Source: Gammaproteobacteria bacterium (ex Lamellibrachia satsuma)
GTDB taxonomy: Bacteria; Pseudomonadota; Gammaproteobacteria; Chromatiales; Chromatiaceae
Reading direction: 5' to 3'
NCBI GenBank assembly: GCA_019623805.1
Contig: CP053680.1
Coordinates: forward strand, 2,644,001-2,708,000
Length of the DNA: 64,000 nucleotides
Part shown: one piece after another, positions 37,352-48,833 of the stretch
How positions within the stretch are numbered: the first letter of the stretch is position 1
Layout: every line of letters begins with the position of its first letter
Made by a program: the position numbers and the translations under genes
The notes under the pieces: generated by a model
Databases searched by the model: none
Told to the model about the DNA's origin: nothing
Seen by the model: only the letters and a program-made list of their open reading frames with translations

Positions 37352-38737
37352 TTATTGATAGACGATGCCGGGCAACCAAGTCGCCATCTGTGGCCAGAGA
37401 GAGAGCAGCCCCAGCATCAGCAATTGAATCAGGATGAAAGGTGCGACGCCCCGATAGATAGCCCCGGTGGTGATTTCCGGCGGGGCAACGCCACGGAGGT
37501 AGAAGAGGGCGAAACCGAAGGGCGGGGTGAGAAAGGAGGTCTGCAGATTGATGGCGATCATCACCCCCAGCCAGACCGGGTCGAGACCCATAGTTAGCAG
37601 GATGGGGCCGACGATCGGGACCACCACGAAAGTGATCTCGATAAAGTCCAGGATGAAGCCGAGCAGAAACATCACCAGCATCACCACCAGCATTGCGCCG
37701 AAGACGCCGCCGGGCAGCCCGGTCAGCAGATCGGTGACCACCTCATCGCCGCCGAAACCACGGAATACCAGCGAAAATAGCGAGGCACCGATGAAGATCA
37801 GGAACACCATGCTGGTGACCTTGGTGGTGCCGGTCATGACCGCCTTGAGGGTGGTCAGGTTGAGTTGTTTCTGGCTGAAGGCAAGGAGCATGGCGCCCAC
37901 GGCGCCGACAGATGCGGCCTCGGTGGGAGTCGCCAGTCCGCCGAGAATCGAACCCAGTACCGCAACGATCAACAATAGCGGCGGTACCAGCACCTTCAGG
38001 ACTCGGATCAAGAGGGTTCGCAGATCCCGCTCCCGCTCTGCCTCAGGGATTGCAGGTACCGCATGGGGTCTGAATAGAGCCACAGCTCCAAGATAGACGA
38101 GGTAGAGTGCAACGAGCATCAGACCGGGGATCAATGCGCCGAGAAATAGATCCCCGACAGAGACAGTGTCCGGTGAGAAGATGCCCATATCCAGCTGTGC
38201 CTGTTGATAGGCGGCAGAGAGTACATCTCCGAGCAGAACCAGGACGATGGAGGGGGGGATGATCTGTCCCAATGTGCCTGCGGCGCAGATAATGCCGGTG
38301 GAGACCCCGGGGTCGTAGTTGCGTTTCAGCATGGTGGGCAGGGAGAGCAGTCCCATAGTTACTACCGTGGCGCCGACGATGCCGGTGCTGGCTGCCAGCA
38401 GCATACCCACCAGGGTGACAGATATGCCCAGTCCGCCTCGTATGGGGCCGAACAGGGACGCCATGGTGTCGAGCAGGTTCTCCGCCACGCGGGATCGTTC
38501 CAGCATCACCCCCATGAAGATGAACAAGGGTACGGCGATCAAGGTTTCGTTGGTCATGATGCCGTAGAGCCTGTTGGGCAGGGCCGACAGAAAGGCATCG
38601 TCGAAGTGACCGGTCAAAGTGCCAAACCAGGCAAAGGCCAGCGCAGTGCCCCCCAGGGAGAAGGCCACGGGATAGCCCAGCAGCAGTACCAGGCAGACGG
38701 CCAGGAATAGCAGGAGAGGGAGAAATTCGACGCTCAT
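37352..38737 (-). CDS. dctM: TRAP transporter large permease, DctM type
   Basis: A 461-residue protein with about 12 TM segments that forms the ion-coupled transport unit. I start at ATG 38737 (MSVEFLPLLLFLAV), where the start overlaps the dctQ stop as ATGA; the longer open frame upstream is a shadow of dctQ. Family text includes LFIFMGVMLERSRVAENLL, STGIVGATVVTMGLLSLPTM and ICAAGTLGQIIPPSI. The partner binding protein DctP is not in the window. Substrate unknown. Confidence 0.93.
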   Translation of the reverse strand: MSVEFLPLLLFLAVCLVLLLGYPVAFSLGGTALAFAWFGTLTGHFDDAFLSALPNRLYGIMTNETLIAVPLFIFMGVMLERSRVAENLLDTMASLFGPIRGGLGISVTLVGMLLAASTGIVGATVVTMGLLSLPTMLKRNYDPGVSTGIICAAGTLGQIIPPSIVLVLLGDVLSAAYQQAQLDMGIFSPDTVSVGDLFLGALIPGLMLVALYLVYLGAVALFRPHAVPAIPEAERERDLRTLLIRVLKVLVPPLLLIVAVLGSILGGLATPTEAASVGAVGAMLLAFSQKQLNLTTLKAVMTGTTKVTSMVFLIFIGASLFSLVFRGFGGDEVVTDLLTGLPGGVFGAMLVVMLVMFLLGFILDFIEITFVVVPIVGPILLTMGLDPVWLGVMIAINLQTSFLTPPFGFALFYLRGVAPPEITTGAIYRGVAPFILIQLLMLGLLSLWPQMATWLPGIVYQ

Positions 38738-39273
38738 GATTGCCTTTGATCCCCGCTCAGCGCCCGATGTCCATTCAGTCCGAGATAACAGTGGATAGCC
38801 TGGGCCAACCCCTGTAAACCGAGCGTCACGGCCATGAGCAGAATCAGGCTTTTGAGCAGGAATACGCCATCGAGACCACCCGCCTCGCGGGAACCTTCCC
38901 ACAACTCCCAGGATTGGACGACATAGCTCTTGCTCAGGTGGAAGATTATGAAACAGACCGGCAGCAGCAGTAGCAGGCTGCCGAACAAGTTTACCCAGGC
39001 GCGGGTACGTGGGGAAAAGCGGCGGTAAAAGATGTCGACCCGTACGTGGCCCTGATGCTTCAGAGTATAGGCGGCGCCCACCAGAAACAGGGTGGCATGC
39101 ATGTAGGTCACCGACTCCTGCAGCCAGATCCAACCCAGATCGAAGGCGTAGCGCAGGACGACAATGGCGAAAGTGACCAATACCATCACCAGGCTGAGCC
39201 AGGAGACCTGTCTTCCCAGCCAGTCGTTGACTTTTTCGATAGCGGAAGCCAGTCGCGCCAGTTGTTTGTTCAT
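38734..39273 (-). CDS. dctQ: TRAP transporter small permease, DctQ type
   Basis: A 179-residue four-TM protein with the DctQ pattern VVLRYAFDLGWIWLQE (conserved RY and W) and HQGHVRVDIFYRRFSPRTRA. It pairs with DctM in the inner membrane. It is first of the two-gene operon and preceded by a dispersed repeat. No solute-binding gene is adjacent. Confidence 0.92.
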   Translation of the reverse strand: MNKQLARLASAIEKVNDWLGRQVSWLSLVMVLVTFAIVVLRYAFDLGWIWLQESVTYMHATLFLVGAAYTLKHQGHVRVDIFYRRFSPRTRAWVNLFGSLLLLLPVCFIIFHLSKSYVVQSWELWEGSREAGGLDGVFLLKSLILLMAVTLGLQGLAQAIHCYLGLNGHRALSGDQRQS

Positions 39274-39294
39274 AGGTTACAAAATTGCCTCATT

Positions 39295-39379
39295 GTCATC
39301 TCGACCGTAGGGAGAGATCTCAGGCTACAGATTGATCAATGAGTGAAAGCGCAAGATTTCTCGCTACGCTGGAAATGAC
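39295..39379. repeat. dispersed GTCATCTCGACC inverted repeat, second copy
   Basis: GTCATCTCGACCGTAGGGAG and the downstream arm GATTTCTCGCTACGCTGGAA followed by ATGAC are inverted to each other. The copy at 33.2 kb has the same two arms. It sits between dctQ and the DUF2782 gene. Confidence 0.7.
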
Positions 39380-39414
39380 AAGTGATCGGAAATCAGGATT
39401 GTACGGCCAAAGCC

Positions 39415-39747
39415 TCACCAGCGAAACAGCACCCACTGAGGTACGGAGACGTTGGTGGGATCACTGCCCCTTGAATCGAATTCGCCGTCGCCGTCCCGGT
39501 CGAGCATATAGTAAGGTGGGCCTAGTTGGGGCACGACCTTGACCATATAGAGCAGACCGTTGACCCGGTATTCGTAGAGGGTGCCCTCTTCCTTCTTGAT
39601 GATGGTGACATCCGGCTCCAGGGACTCACCACTGACAACAGGCGGTGGGATATCCGGCGGTTCAGGTACGGCAGAGGGCTCTGCGGCCATTGATTGGATG
39701 GAAAAAACGGTCGAGCCCGCAAAGAGTAGAGCCAGCAGCTTTTTCAT
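39415..39747 (-). CDS. DUF2782 periplasmic protein
   Basis: A 110-residue secreted protein with signal peptide MKKLLALLFAGSTVFSIQSM and the DUF2782 core (EPDVTIIKKEEGTLYEYR, YMVKVVPQLGPPYYMLDRDG, WVLFRW at the end). The family is common in gammaproteobacteria and of unknown function. I chose ATG 39747, since AGGAG sits six bases upstream; another ATG two codons earlier is too close to it. The ribosome site overlaps the stop region of the LOG gene, so the pair is co-transcribed. Confidence 0.88.
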   Translation of the reverse strand: MKKLLALLFAGSTVFSIQSMAAEPSAVPEPPDIPPPVVSGESLEPDVTIIKKEEGTLYEYRVNGLLYMVKVVPQLGPPYYMLDRDGDGEFDSRGSDPTNVSVPQWVLFRW

Positions 39748-39756
39748 TGTCATCTC

Positions 39757-40482
39757 CTAGAGTTCAAGCAGCATCTCCTGCTCTTCAGCTGAAGGTTCGA
39801 AGCCGCGGCTCTCATAGTGCGTAAAGATAGCATCCACCACCTCTTGCGGTTCGTTACAGACCTGCACCAGACCGAGGTCGGAGGGTGAAATGGTACCGGC
39901 TTCACAAAGTGAGCCGCGGAACCACTCCAGCAAACCCTGCCAGAATTTGTCATCCACCAGAATAATCGGGATCTCCCTGGTCTTGCGGGTCTGCACCAGG
40001 GTCAGAATCTCCGCCATTTCATCCAGGGTGCCGAAGCCACCGGGCATGACCACATAGGCGGAAGCATATTTTACGAACATCACCTTTCTGGAGAAAAAAT
40101 GTTTGAAGTTGAGCGAGATATCCTGATAGGGGTTGCCCACCTGTTCCATCGGAAGCTGGATGTTCAGGCCAATACTGGTTGATTTTCCCTCGAAAGCCCC
40201 TTTGTTGGCCGCCTCCATGATGCCGGGGCCACCGCCGCTGACTACCGAGAATCCGCTGTCTGAGAGGCGTCGTGCAATCTCTTCCGCCAGGGCATAGTGC
40301 GGGTGGCTGCGGGGGGTGCGGGCGGAGCCGAAGAAACTTACCGAGGGCCGGATCTGTCCCAGCTGCTCGAACCCTTCCACGAATTCGGCCATGATCTGAA
40401 AAACCCGCCAGGATTCACGGGTCAGCTGTTTTTCCGCCAGTGGCCGACTCTTGGAGCGCCGGTCTTTGGTCTGGATGCTCAT
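39757..40482 (-). CDS. LOG-family Rossmann protein (TIGR00730 type)
   Basis: A 241-residue protein with the lysine decarboxylase-like motifs GGGPGIMEAANKGA and PGGFGTLDEMAE that define LOG enzymes, which remove ribose 5-phosphate from nucleoside monophosphates. There is a family extension of about 50 residues at the N terminus. The substrate in bacteria of this branch is not settled. It lies divergent from rep and upstream of DUF2782. Confidence 0.9.
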   Translation of the reverse strand: MSIQTKDRRSKSRPLAEKQLTRESWRVFQIMAEFVEGFEQLGQIRPSVSFFGSARTPRSHPHYALAEEIARRLSDSGFSVVSGGGPGIMEAANKGAFEGKSTSIGLNIQLPMEQVGNPYQDISLNFKHFFSRKVMFVKYASAYVVMPGGFGTLDEMAEILTLVQTRKTREIPIILVDDKFWQGLLEWFRGSLCEAGTISPSDLGLVQVCNEPQEVVDAIFTHYESRGFEPSAEEQEMLLEL

Positions 40483-40614
40483 GACTTGCTCGATATCTAT
40501 CAGGAAGCATCCATCATATCAAGGTCCCGAAACAGATGCTTGCATGGTTGCAATGGCAAAATGCTCTGCGTACTCTTCTCGCCCAAACAGCGCCCTAAAC
40601 TTCCTGGCAACAAG

Positions 40615-42621
<2,007 letters not shown>

Positions 42622-42629
42622 GCTGGAAG

Positions 42630-42658
42630 GGGGTCGGAGTCAATTTGACTCCGACCCC
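42630..42658 (+). terminator. hairpin after rep
   Basis: GGGGTCGGAGTCAA-T-TTGACTCCGACCCC, a perfect 14-bp stem with a one-base centre. There is no T run, so it may be a repeat or bidirectional terminator between rep and the convergent cytochrome gene. Confidence 0.6.
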
Positions 42659-42675
42659 TGTGTGCTGACCCAGGC

Positions 42676-43161
42676 TTACTGATTGCTCAGCCAATCTGCA
42701 ATGCTCTCTATTTCCGCATCAGAGACACCCGCAATAATTCCTTTCATGACGACCGACTGGCCATTGTTACGGGCGCCGCTCTTGATGTCATTCATCTGTG
42801 CTACGAGGTAGGCAGCAGTCTGACCGGCCAGCGTGGGGTAGACCGGCATTATTGTCTTTTTGCCATCTGCCCCATGGCAGCCTGCACAGCCTTTGGCGGC
42901 ATAGAGAGTAGCACCCTCAGAGCCACCGGCAGCCGGTGCAGGAGCCGCTACTGGGGCGGGAGCCGGGGCGGCTGCGGGAGCAGGTGTAGCCGCTGGAGCA
43001 GCAGCCGGTGCGGGCTGTCCCTCAATGGCAACTGTACCGACCGGCTTGATCCGGGACAGCACATCATCACGGTCGTCAGCCATTACCTGGTTTGCGGAAA
43101 CTAGGATCATGGCACCAGCCAGCGCAATACTCATCGGGGCGGCAAACTTATTCACAGGCAT
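42676..43161 (-). CDS. small c-type cytochrome with alanine/proline-rich linker
   Basis: A periplasmic cytochrome of about 161 residues. A signal peptide ends near SANQVMA/DD. A 50-residue Ala-Pro linker follows (PAAAPAATPAPAAAPAPAPV), then one class I domain with haem motif CAGCH and axial Met likely in IMPVYP or VVMKG. The end IADWLSNQ fits the c5/c551 type. The start is ATG 43161 with GGAGG just upstream. It is probably an electron carrier to a terminal oxidase or reductase. No adjacent respiratory genes. Confidence 0.88.
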   Translation of the reverse strand: MPVNKFAAPMSIALAGAMILVSANQVMADDRDDVLSRIKPVGTVAIEGQPAPAAAPAATPAPAAAPAPAPVAAPAPAAGGSEGATLYAAKGCAGCHGADGKKTIMPVYPTLAGQTAAYLVAQMNDIKSGARNNGQSVVMKGIIAGVSDAEIESIADWLSNQ

Positions 43162-43301
43162 CTTCCTCCACAAAAGGATTCAATCATGGTCCGCTGTCGC
43201 GAGCCCAGTATTAGTAAATCAGCGGATTATACAGGTCGGAAGAGAAAAGCGCGAACCGGCATAGACGCACACTTGGGGGGCGGGTAAAATACGCGATCTT
43301 C

Positions 43302-43378
43302 GCGCCCGTAGCTCAGCTGGATAGAGTACCGCCCTCCGAAGGCGGGGGTCACAGGTTCAAATCCTGTCGGGCGCGCCA
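43302..43378 (+). tRNA. tRNA-Arg (CCG anticodon)
   Basis: A 77-base cloverleaf with acceptor GCGCCCG paired to CGGGCGC, discriminator G and an encoded CCA. The anticodon arm is CCGCC-CTCCGAA-GGCGG with anticodon CCG, so it reads the arginine codon CGG. The T-arm GTTCAAATC is standard. Confidence 0.97.
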
Positions 43379-43386
43379 AAAAGAGA

Positions 43387-43412
43387 AAGCCACCCACCGG
43401 GGTGGCTTTTCT
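43387..43412 (+). terminator. terminator after tRNA-Arg
   Basis: AAGCCACC, loop containing CACCGGG, GGTGGCTT followed by TTCTGTTT, just downstream of the tRNA. Confidence 0.85.
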
Positions 43413-43717
43413 GTTTATGGAGGCGGGAAGGGCATAGGGTTAAATTGTTTTGGCTCAATTAAACGTCGAATAGAGTGAAGATATTTCTATGGACGCCGAC
43501 TATGTGAGATGCAGAAAGAGCTGGCTTCAAATGCCGGTGATCAGAAGGTCTCGACATTGGCGCAGCCGAACCCGAATCCCTTGAAGGTTGCTGCAGCCAG
43601 CGATTTTTAATCCTCGGAAAACGACCCGGCGAGGCGTTTTATCAGATCGTCTCAAAGAACAGATCCAGGGATGGATGAAGGAACAATGAGGTCAGCCAGA
43701 CCAGCCTCTGCCCCGGA
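43413..43717. other. intergenic, no supported gene
   Basis: Only short frames are seen. One opens MQKELASNAGDQKVSTLAQP at 43509 and runs 33 codons to a TAA at 43610, too short and without a ribosome site. It might be decayed sequence near the solitary HicA-like gene. Confidence 0.4.
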
Positions 43718-43990
43718 TTATTCATTATTCAAAGCCGACATATCTACGCCGGCAGAGATAAGGTAGTCACGCAGGTGATGGATGTCCTGCTTGCTGTATG
43801 TGCTGCTGTGGTGGGGGCGATGCAAAGTGCCTTCCACGTCATTCAGGGTAATCCGCATGCGTGCCCCGTGGCCCGCCTGGATGTCGGCGCCAAGATGTCG
43901 CAGCAGTGATTCAATGTCCCGCCAGTGGATATTGCCGCCGGCAGGCCCCTGGAGAATCGCATGCAGGATGCGTGAATGTTTTTGACTCAT
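43718..43990 (-). CDS. HicA-like mRNA interferase-fold protein, no adjacent HicB
   Basis: A 90-residue protein of the HicA-like (dsRBD-fold) group: KHSRILHAILQGPAGGNI, WRDIESLLRHLGADI, then GHGARMRITLNDVEGTLHRP and the ending HHLRDYLISAGVD. In classic HicA the catalytic histidine lies in a GSH motif; here the matching place reads GARM, so toxin activity is doubtful. No hicB-type partner is found on either side. It may be a domesticated or orphan member. Confidence 0.75.
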   Translation of the reverse strand: MSQKHSRILHAILQGPAGGNIHWRDIESLLRHLGADIQAGHGARMRITLNDVEGTLHRPHHSSTYSKQDIHHLRDYLISAGVDMSALNNE

Positions 43991-44134
43991 AGCGGCTGAG
44001 TATAAAGCAGTGTTGGTTGTTGCGCAGACTTGGTGATGCGAAACACGTTGTCAAATATTGAGAAGGCCTCAAGTTCCCCCCCCATTGACGCTAAACCCCT
44101 CAGTTGTCCGGTTTTTACTAATAAGAAGCGTCTC

Positions 44135-46902
44135 ATGAAGGTCAATCTTCCAGTTACTGATAACGAGCGGGTCATGCGGGAGGGTCAGACGATCGTCTCC
44201 AAGACAGATTTGAAGGGAATCATCACCTTTGCCAACCAGGACTTTATCGATATCAGTGGCTTCACTGAAGCTGAGCTGATCGGGAAAAATCACAACATCG
44301 TTCGTCATCCGGATGTGCCGTCCGGCGCGTTCGGGGATCTGTGGCAGACTCTCAAAGCAGGGCGTCCCTGGACGGGAATTGTAAAAAACCGCTGCAAAAA
44401 CGGTGATTTCTACTGGGTGGAAGCCAACGTGGCCCCCATTTTTGAAGCGGGTGAGATTGCCGGTTATCTTTCGGTACGCAACAAACCCAGCCGAGAGCAG
44501 ATCTCGGCTGCGGAAACCGTCTACAAACTGGCGGCAGAAGGCAAGGTCAGCCTCCGAGAGGGGAGTGTAATCCGCTCGCCCTGGCGCGACCGGCTCAATC
44601 TGTTTCGCCGTTTCAGCATTTTGAAGAAGCTGATGGTGGTTTCGGCCATTCCCGTTATTGCGGTCATCCTGTTTGCTTCCGTTTTGATTCTGGACAGATG
44701 GCAGGCGCTGCAAGTGGTAGAGACGGAGCAGTTCGGCGCGGAACACCTGACCCATTTGAAGCAGACCCTGCTGCACATCGCGGACCACCGCAGCCGAAGT
44801 ACCGCGTTCCTGGCCGGTGATGATGGGGCCGGCGAGAACCTGGAGGCGCTGGATAATCAGATTTCTGAAGATCTCGTCAAGATCCGGCAACTTATCGTGC
44901 GGCATCATAACCGCTTCCAGTTGGAGGAAAATCTGGAGGGGCTCGAAAGTTACTGGGAAGAGATTCGCGAAGGGTATAGAGATCATGACCCGGCTGAGAA
45001 TGTCTTCCTGCATACTGAACTTCAGTCTGACCTGAAGCAGATGTTCCGCCTGCTGGGCAAGCATTCCGGGCTGAAGCAGGATCCAAATGTGAACACTCAG
45101 AATTGGAGTGTCCTGCTCATCGAACTGCTGCCACAGATGGCGGATTTTCTAAGCCAATCTCAATCCATCGTAACGGCCCTGCAGTCAAGTGGTGAATTGG
45201 ATGAAGAGAGTGAATCCGGGCTGACCAATACTTTTTACAGTTTGACGATTCTGGATGAGCGTTCCAGAAGGTTGCTGGAGGAGACGGCCGCGAACACCCC
45301 CGGACTGGAAGAGAAAACAACGCCACCTTTTGGTGAGTACAAGTACGCATCCTCCGGACTCTTGCCGGCAATGCAGGAACTCATGGCGAACAAGGTGTTG
45401 ACCGGAGAGGAGTCCGGTGTCACGCCGGAGGATTTTTCCAGCCGCTCGGTACAAGGGATAGATGGCCTTTTGCAACTGTTCGATATCGGCATCGAGCAGA
45501 TTTACGCGGGCCTGAGTTTGCGTGAGCAGGAAGCGTTGCAGGTTGTATATATTGCAGTGGGTGCAACGCTGTTCATCGTGCTTGCCACAATCCTTATCAG
45601 CTATATCCTGTTGCGCAGAAGCGTGGCCATTCCACTCCAGGAGACGCTGAAGATCTTTCGCCATATCAGTTCCGGTGAATATCACAACAGGATTGAGCCA
45701 ACATCGGAAGATGAGATCAACAATGTGCTGCGCGGTCTGAAGGCAATGCAGATCAAGCTCGGTTTCGATATCACAGAGGCCGAAAGTCGGGCAGACGAAG
45801 CCCTGCGGATCCAGACGGCGCTGGACAATGTCTCCAGCTGCGTGATGGTTTCTGACAGGGATCACAACATCATCTACACCAACAGGGCCGTTCAGAAACT
45901 GTTCCATGACGTTGAGAAGGAGATCCTGACGGAGATCTCTGATTTTTCCGCCGAGTCTATCATCGGCTCAAGTCTCGACCGTTTCCACACACACCCGGAG
46001 CAGCAACGCCAGTTACTTGACCAGTTGACCACTACAGACCGATCCCGGATCGACATCGGCAGTCGTATCTTTGACCTTACAACCAGCCCGGTCATGGATG
46101 ATGAGGGAGGGCGACAGGGTACCGCAACCGAGTGGAGTGATGTCACCGAGCAGGTCCAGGTTGAAGAGGAAGTGGCCGATGTGGTGGAAGGTGTGGTGCA
46201 GGGAGAGCTACAGCAGCAGATTGACCTTGAAGATAAAAACGGATTTATGAGGAACCTTGGTACAGGTATCAACAAGCTTACCCAGGTTGTCGCTGAGAGT
46301 GTCTCAGAGATGGAGGGGGTTCTCGGCTCTCTTTCCGATGGTGATCTGACACGCAAACTCAGTGAAGAGAGTGGGGGGGCTTTTGGACGTCTGGCTGAGG
46401 CAGCCAACCGGACGGTGGACAAGCTCAGAAACATGGTTCAGGAGATCCAATCCTCCGCAGACGCCATCACGCAATCCACCTCTGAGATCGCCTCCGGCAG
46501 TACGGAGATGTCCCGGCGTGCAGAAACACAGGCTTCAAGTCTGGAAGAGACCGCTGCCAGCATGGAGGAGTTGACCGGTACAGTGCAGCAAAATGCAGAA
46601 AACGCCTCTGTCGCCAATCAACTGGCAATTGCGGGCAGAGGTGTCGGAGAACAGGGCGGCGAGGTGGTGACCCAAACTGTCCAGGCGATGGAAGAGATCA
46701 GCCAGTCAAGCAGTAAGATCGCCAACATCATTGGGGTTATCGATGAGATTGCCTTTCAGACCAATCTACTGGCACTCAACGCTTCGGTGGAGGCGGCGCG
46801 TGCGGGAGAGAGGGGGCGCGGCTTCGCCGTGGTGGCAACCGAGGTTAGAAACTTGGCTCAGCGCAGTGCTACTGCCGCCGGGGAGATCAAGGTGCTTATT
46901 AA
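44135..46902 (+). pseudogene. PAS/HAMP chemoreceptor, 5' part of gene split by IS701-type element
   Basis: From ATG 44135: an Aer-like PAS domain ([20 protein letters not shown]), a TM helix ([20 protein letters not shown]), and a periplasmic helical domain rich in HRS and DHR text. A second TM, HAMP, a second PAS ([20 protein letters not shown]) and HAMP-like helices follow, then the MCP signalling hairpin with its tip and [19 protein letters not shown]. The frame meets the IS at 46903. Removing the IS and one TTAA restores GEIKVLIKDSEEKV in frame, so the insertion is the only lesion. As it stands, 46921 is a false stop inside the IS. Confidence 0.9.
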
Positions 46903-48426
46903 TTCTACTTTGTCAGATTAGATCTATAAGTAACTCACTGAATAATATAAAATATATGCTGTGAATTTCTTGGCAATCATCGTAAGGAAGAGCATCAAAT
47001 GACAAGCACCAAGGTCATTTGAATTACCTGATACGCGCATAAGTAGAATCGATCGCATAGCGGAGCGATTCCAACGTTTCCAGTACCGCTTTGAATCCCA
47101 TTTTCGAAGCAAGACGAGGTCGGTGTTTCAACCGGTCACACACTATCTCAAAGGCCTGATGCAAGCGCAGAGAAAGAACATGGAACGCATGGAAGAGGTG
47201 GTTGCAGGCGCAGATGATCAGCGTCTCCAGCATATGCTCACCGAGTCCCCGTGGGATCATCGTGCGGTGTTAGACCAAGTGGCGCTGGAAGCCGATCAAT
47301 GGCTGGGTGGAACCGCGGATACCTGTCTGTTGCTCGATGAGAGTGGCCTTGCCAAGAAGGGTAAACATTCAGTGGGGGTTAAACGCCAATGGAATGGCCG
47401 CCAGGGCAAGGTGGATAACTGCCAGGTTGGTGTATTCGCAGCACTGGGTAAAGGGCACTTGTCCACGCTGATAGATGAACGTCTCTATCTACCCAAAGAG
47501 TGGGTATCGAACCCGGCTCGCTGTCGCAAGGCGGGTATCCCGGAAGTTGAACGGAAACATCAAAGCAAGTCAGAGTTGGCGCTGGAGATGGTGCGTCATC
47601 AGAGGACGCTTGGCCTGCGTTTTGCCTGGGTGGGTGCAGATGGGGGATACGGGAAGGATCCGGCTTTTCTGAGGGGTTTGGAGGCGATGGGTGAAACCTT
47701 TGTGGTGGACATCCACAAAGACCAACAGGTCTACCTGGAAGATCCACAGCCGTTCATACCGGAGAGCACGACAACGCGCGGTCGTCGTCGAAGTCGTCTG
47801 CAAGCCCAGGCAGCCCGTCTGCGCGTTGACCAGTGGCTCAATGAGCAACGGGACAGCGAGTGGCAGCAAGTGGTATTACGGGATAGCAGCAAGGGCAAAC
47901 TGCGCGTCGAGATCCTGCATCATCGGGTTTGGCTTTGGGATGGAAAAGAAGCCCAGGCACATCAATGGCACCTGATTGTACGACGAGAGGTCAATTCACC
48001 GGAGACGATTAAATACACCTTGTCGAATGCACCGGAAGAAACGCCATCCCATTGTCTTGCAAAGATGCAGGCGCAGCGGTTCTGGGTTGAGCGTTCGTTC
48101 CAGGATGGTAAGAGTGAATCAGGTCTTGCTGATTATCAGGCCCGTAAATGGAAATCCTGGCATCACCATATGGCCTTGGTCATGATGGCGATGTTATTCA
48201 TGCTCGAAGAGCGAATTGTGCAAAAAGATGATCACCCCTTACTCAGTTGTTCAGACATCGAATCGCTATTGCGTGCCTTCCTGCCACGGCGAGATATTGA
48301 ACGCGATGAAATACTACGGCAAATGACGAAACGGCATCGTAAACGACAAGCGGCTATCGACTCCCAATATCGAAAACAGACGCTGGAACAGTCGGTTGCC
48401 GGGTGATGGAATCTGACAAAGTAGAA
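46903..48426 (+). mobile_element. IS701-type insertion sequence, 1524 bp
   Basis: The ends TTCTACTTTGTCAGATT (46903) and, reverse complemented, the same 17 bases at the right end (to 48426) are a perfect inverted repeat. TTAA duplications flank it at 46899-46902 and 48427-48430. The single transposase gene is of the IS701 group, whose 4-bp targets agree. The sharp duplication and restorable host frame suggest a recent insertion. Confidence 0.93.
47123..48406 (+). CDS. IS701-family transposase
   Basis: A DDE transposase of at least 427 residues: YLKGLMQAQRKNMERMEE, the catalytic DESGLAKKGKHSVGVKRQW, WVGADGGYGKDPAFLRG, and the final acidic residue region (AQRFWVERSFQDGKSESG). The GTG at 47123 is the first start, but the same frame is open back to 47003 with family-like text (ELPDTRISRIDRIAERFQRF). 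A nearby ATG at 46999 lies one base out of frame, so a one-base slip may have cut the natural start. Mobility is therefore uncertain. Confidence 0.88.
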   Translation: MFQPVTHYLKGLMQAQRKNMERMEEVVAGADDQRLQHMLTESPWDHRAVLDQVALEADQWLGGTADTCLLLDESGLAKKGKHSVGVKRQWNGRQGKVDNCQVGVFAALGKGHLSTLIDERLYLPKEWVSNPARCRKAGIPEVERKHQSKSELALEMVRHQRTLGLRFAWVGADGGYGKDPAFLRGLEAMGETFVVDIHKDQQVYLEDPQPFIPESTTTRGRRRSRLQAQAARLRVDQWLNEQRDSEWQQVVLRDSSKGKLRVEILHHRVWLWDGKEAQAHQWHLIVRREVNSPETIKYTLSNAPEETPSHCLAKMQAQRFWVERSFQDGKSESGLADYQARKWKSWHHHMALVMMAMLFMLEERIVQKDDHPLLSCSDIESLLRAFLPRRDIERDEILRQMTKRHRKRQAAIDSQYRKQTLEQSVAG

Positions 48427-48430
48427 TTAA

Positions 48431-48725
48431 GGACAGCGAAGAAAAAGTGGCGACAGGCGCTGATCTGGTCAATAAATCCGGGGAGACTCTGAGAGAGATG
48501 ATTGACGCCATGAAAAAGGTCGGCGATGTGGTCTCAGAGATAGCCGCTGCCAGTACAGAGCAGGCGGAGGGCATTCGGCAGGTAAACCAGGCCGTCATCC
48601 AGCTGGACGACAGCACACAACAGAACGTGGCGCTGAGTGAAGAGACTTCGGCGGCCAGTCAATCCCTCGATGACCAAGCCAGGCGATTGGTGGAGTTGGT
48701 AAGCAACTTTACTCTACCGGAGTAA
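48431..48725 (+). pseudogene. 3' part of the split chemoreceptor
   Basis: Beginning directly after the TTAA duplication, the frame reads DSEEKVATGADLVNKSGETL and ends SNFTLPE at 48725, the membrane-distal return helix of the signalling domain. It has no start of its own. It belongs to the gene that begins at 44135. A weak hairpin (CTACCGG ... CCGGTAG, 48714-48736) covers the stop. Confidence 0.9.
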
Positions 48726-48833
48726 AGATCCGGTAGGGTGCTCCTGATGTATTAGCCCTAAAGAAAATATGAGTATCGTCGATACCCCCTATATATCTGA
48801 AAAAATTGCGCTATTCTGCGCGGGAAGGAGACG

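Noticed and set aside
33154..39379. A CRISPR array from the repeated palindromes
   Set aside because: Copies are few, kilobases apart and have no spacers; they are dispersed repeats.
43718..43990. A complete HicAB toxin-antitoxin pair
   Set aside because: No HicB-like gene is found within several hundred bases on either strand.
44069..45064. Minus-strand ORF of 331 codons opposite the split chemoreceptor
   Set aside because: Shadow of PAS and periplasmic receptor coding sequence.
48714..48736. A terminator after the split chemoreceptor
   Set aside because: The CTACCGG hairpin has only seven pairs and no T run, so it is only mentioned with the pseudogene.
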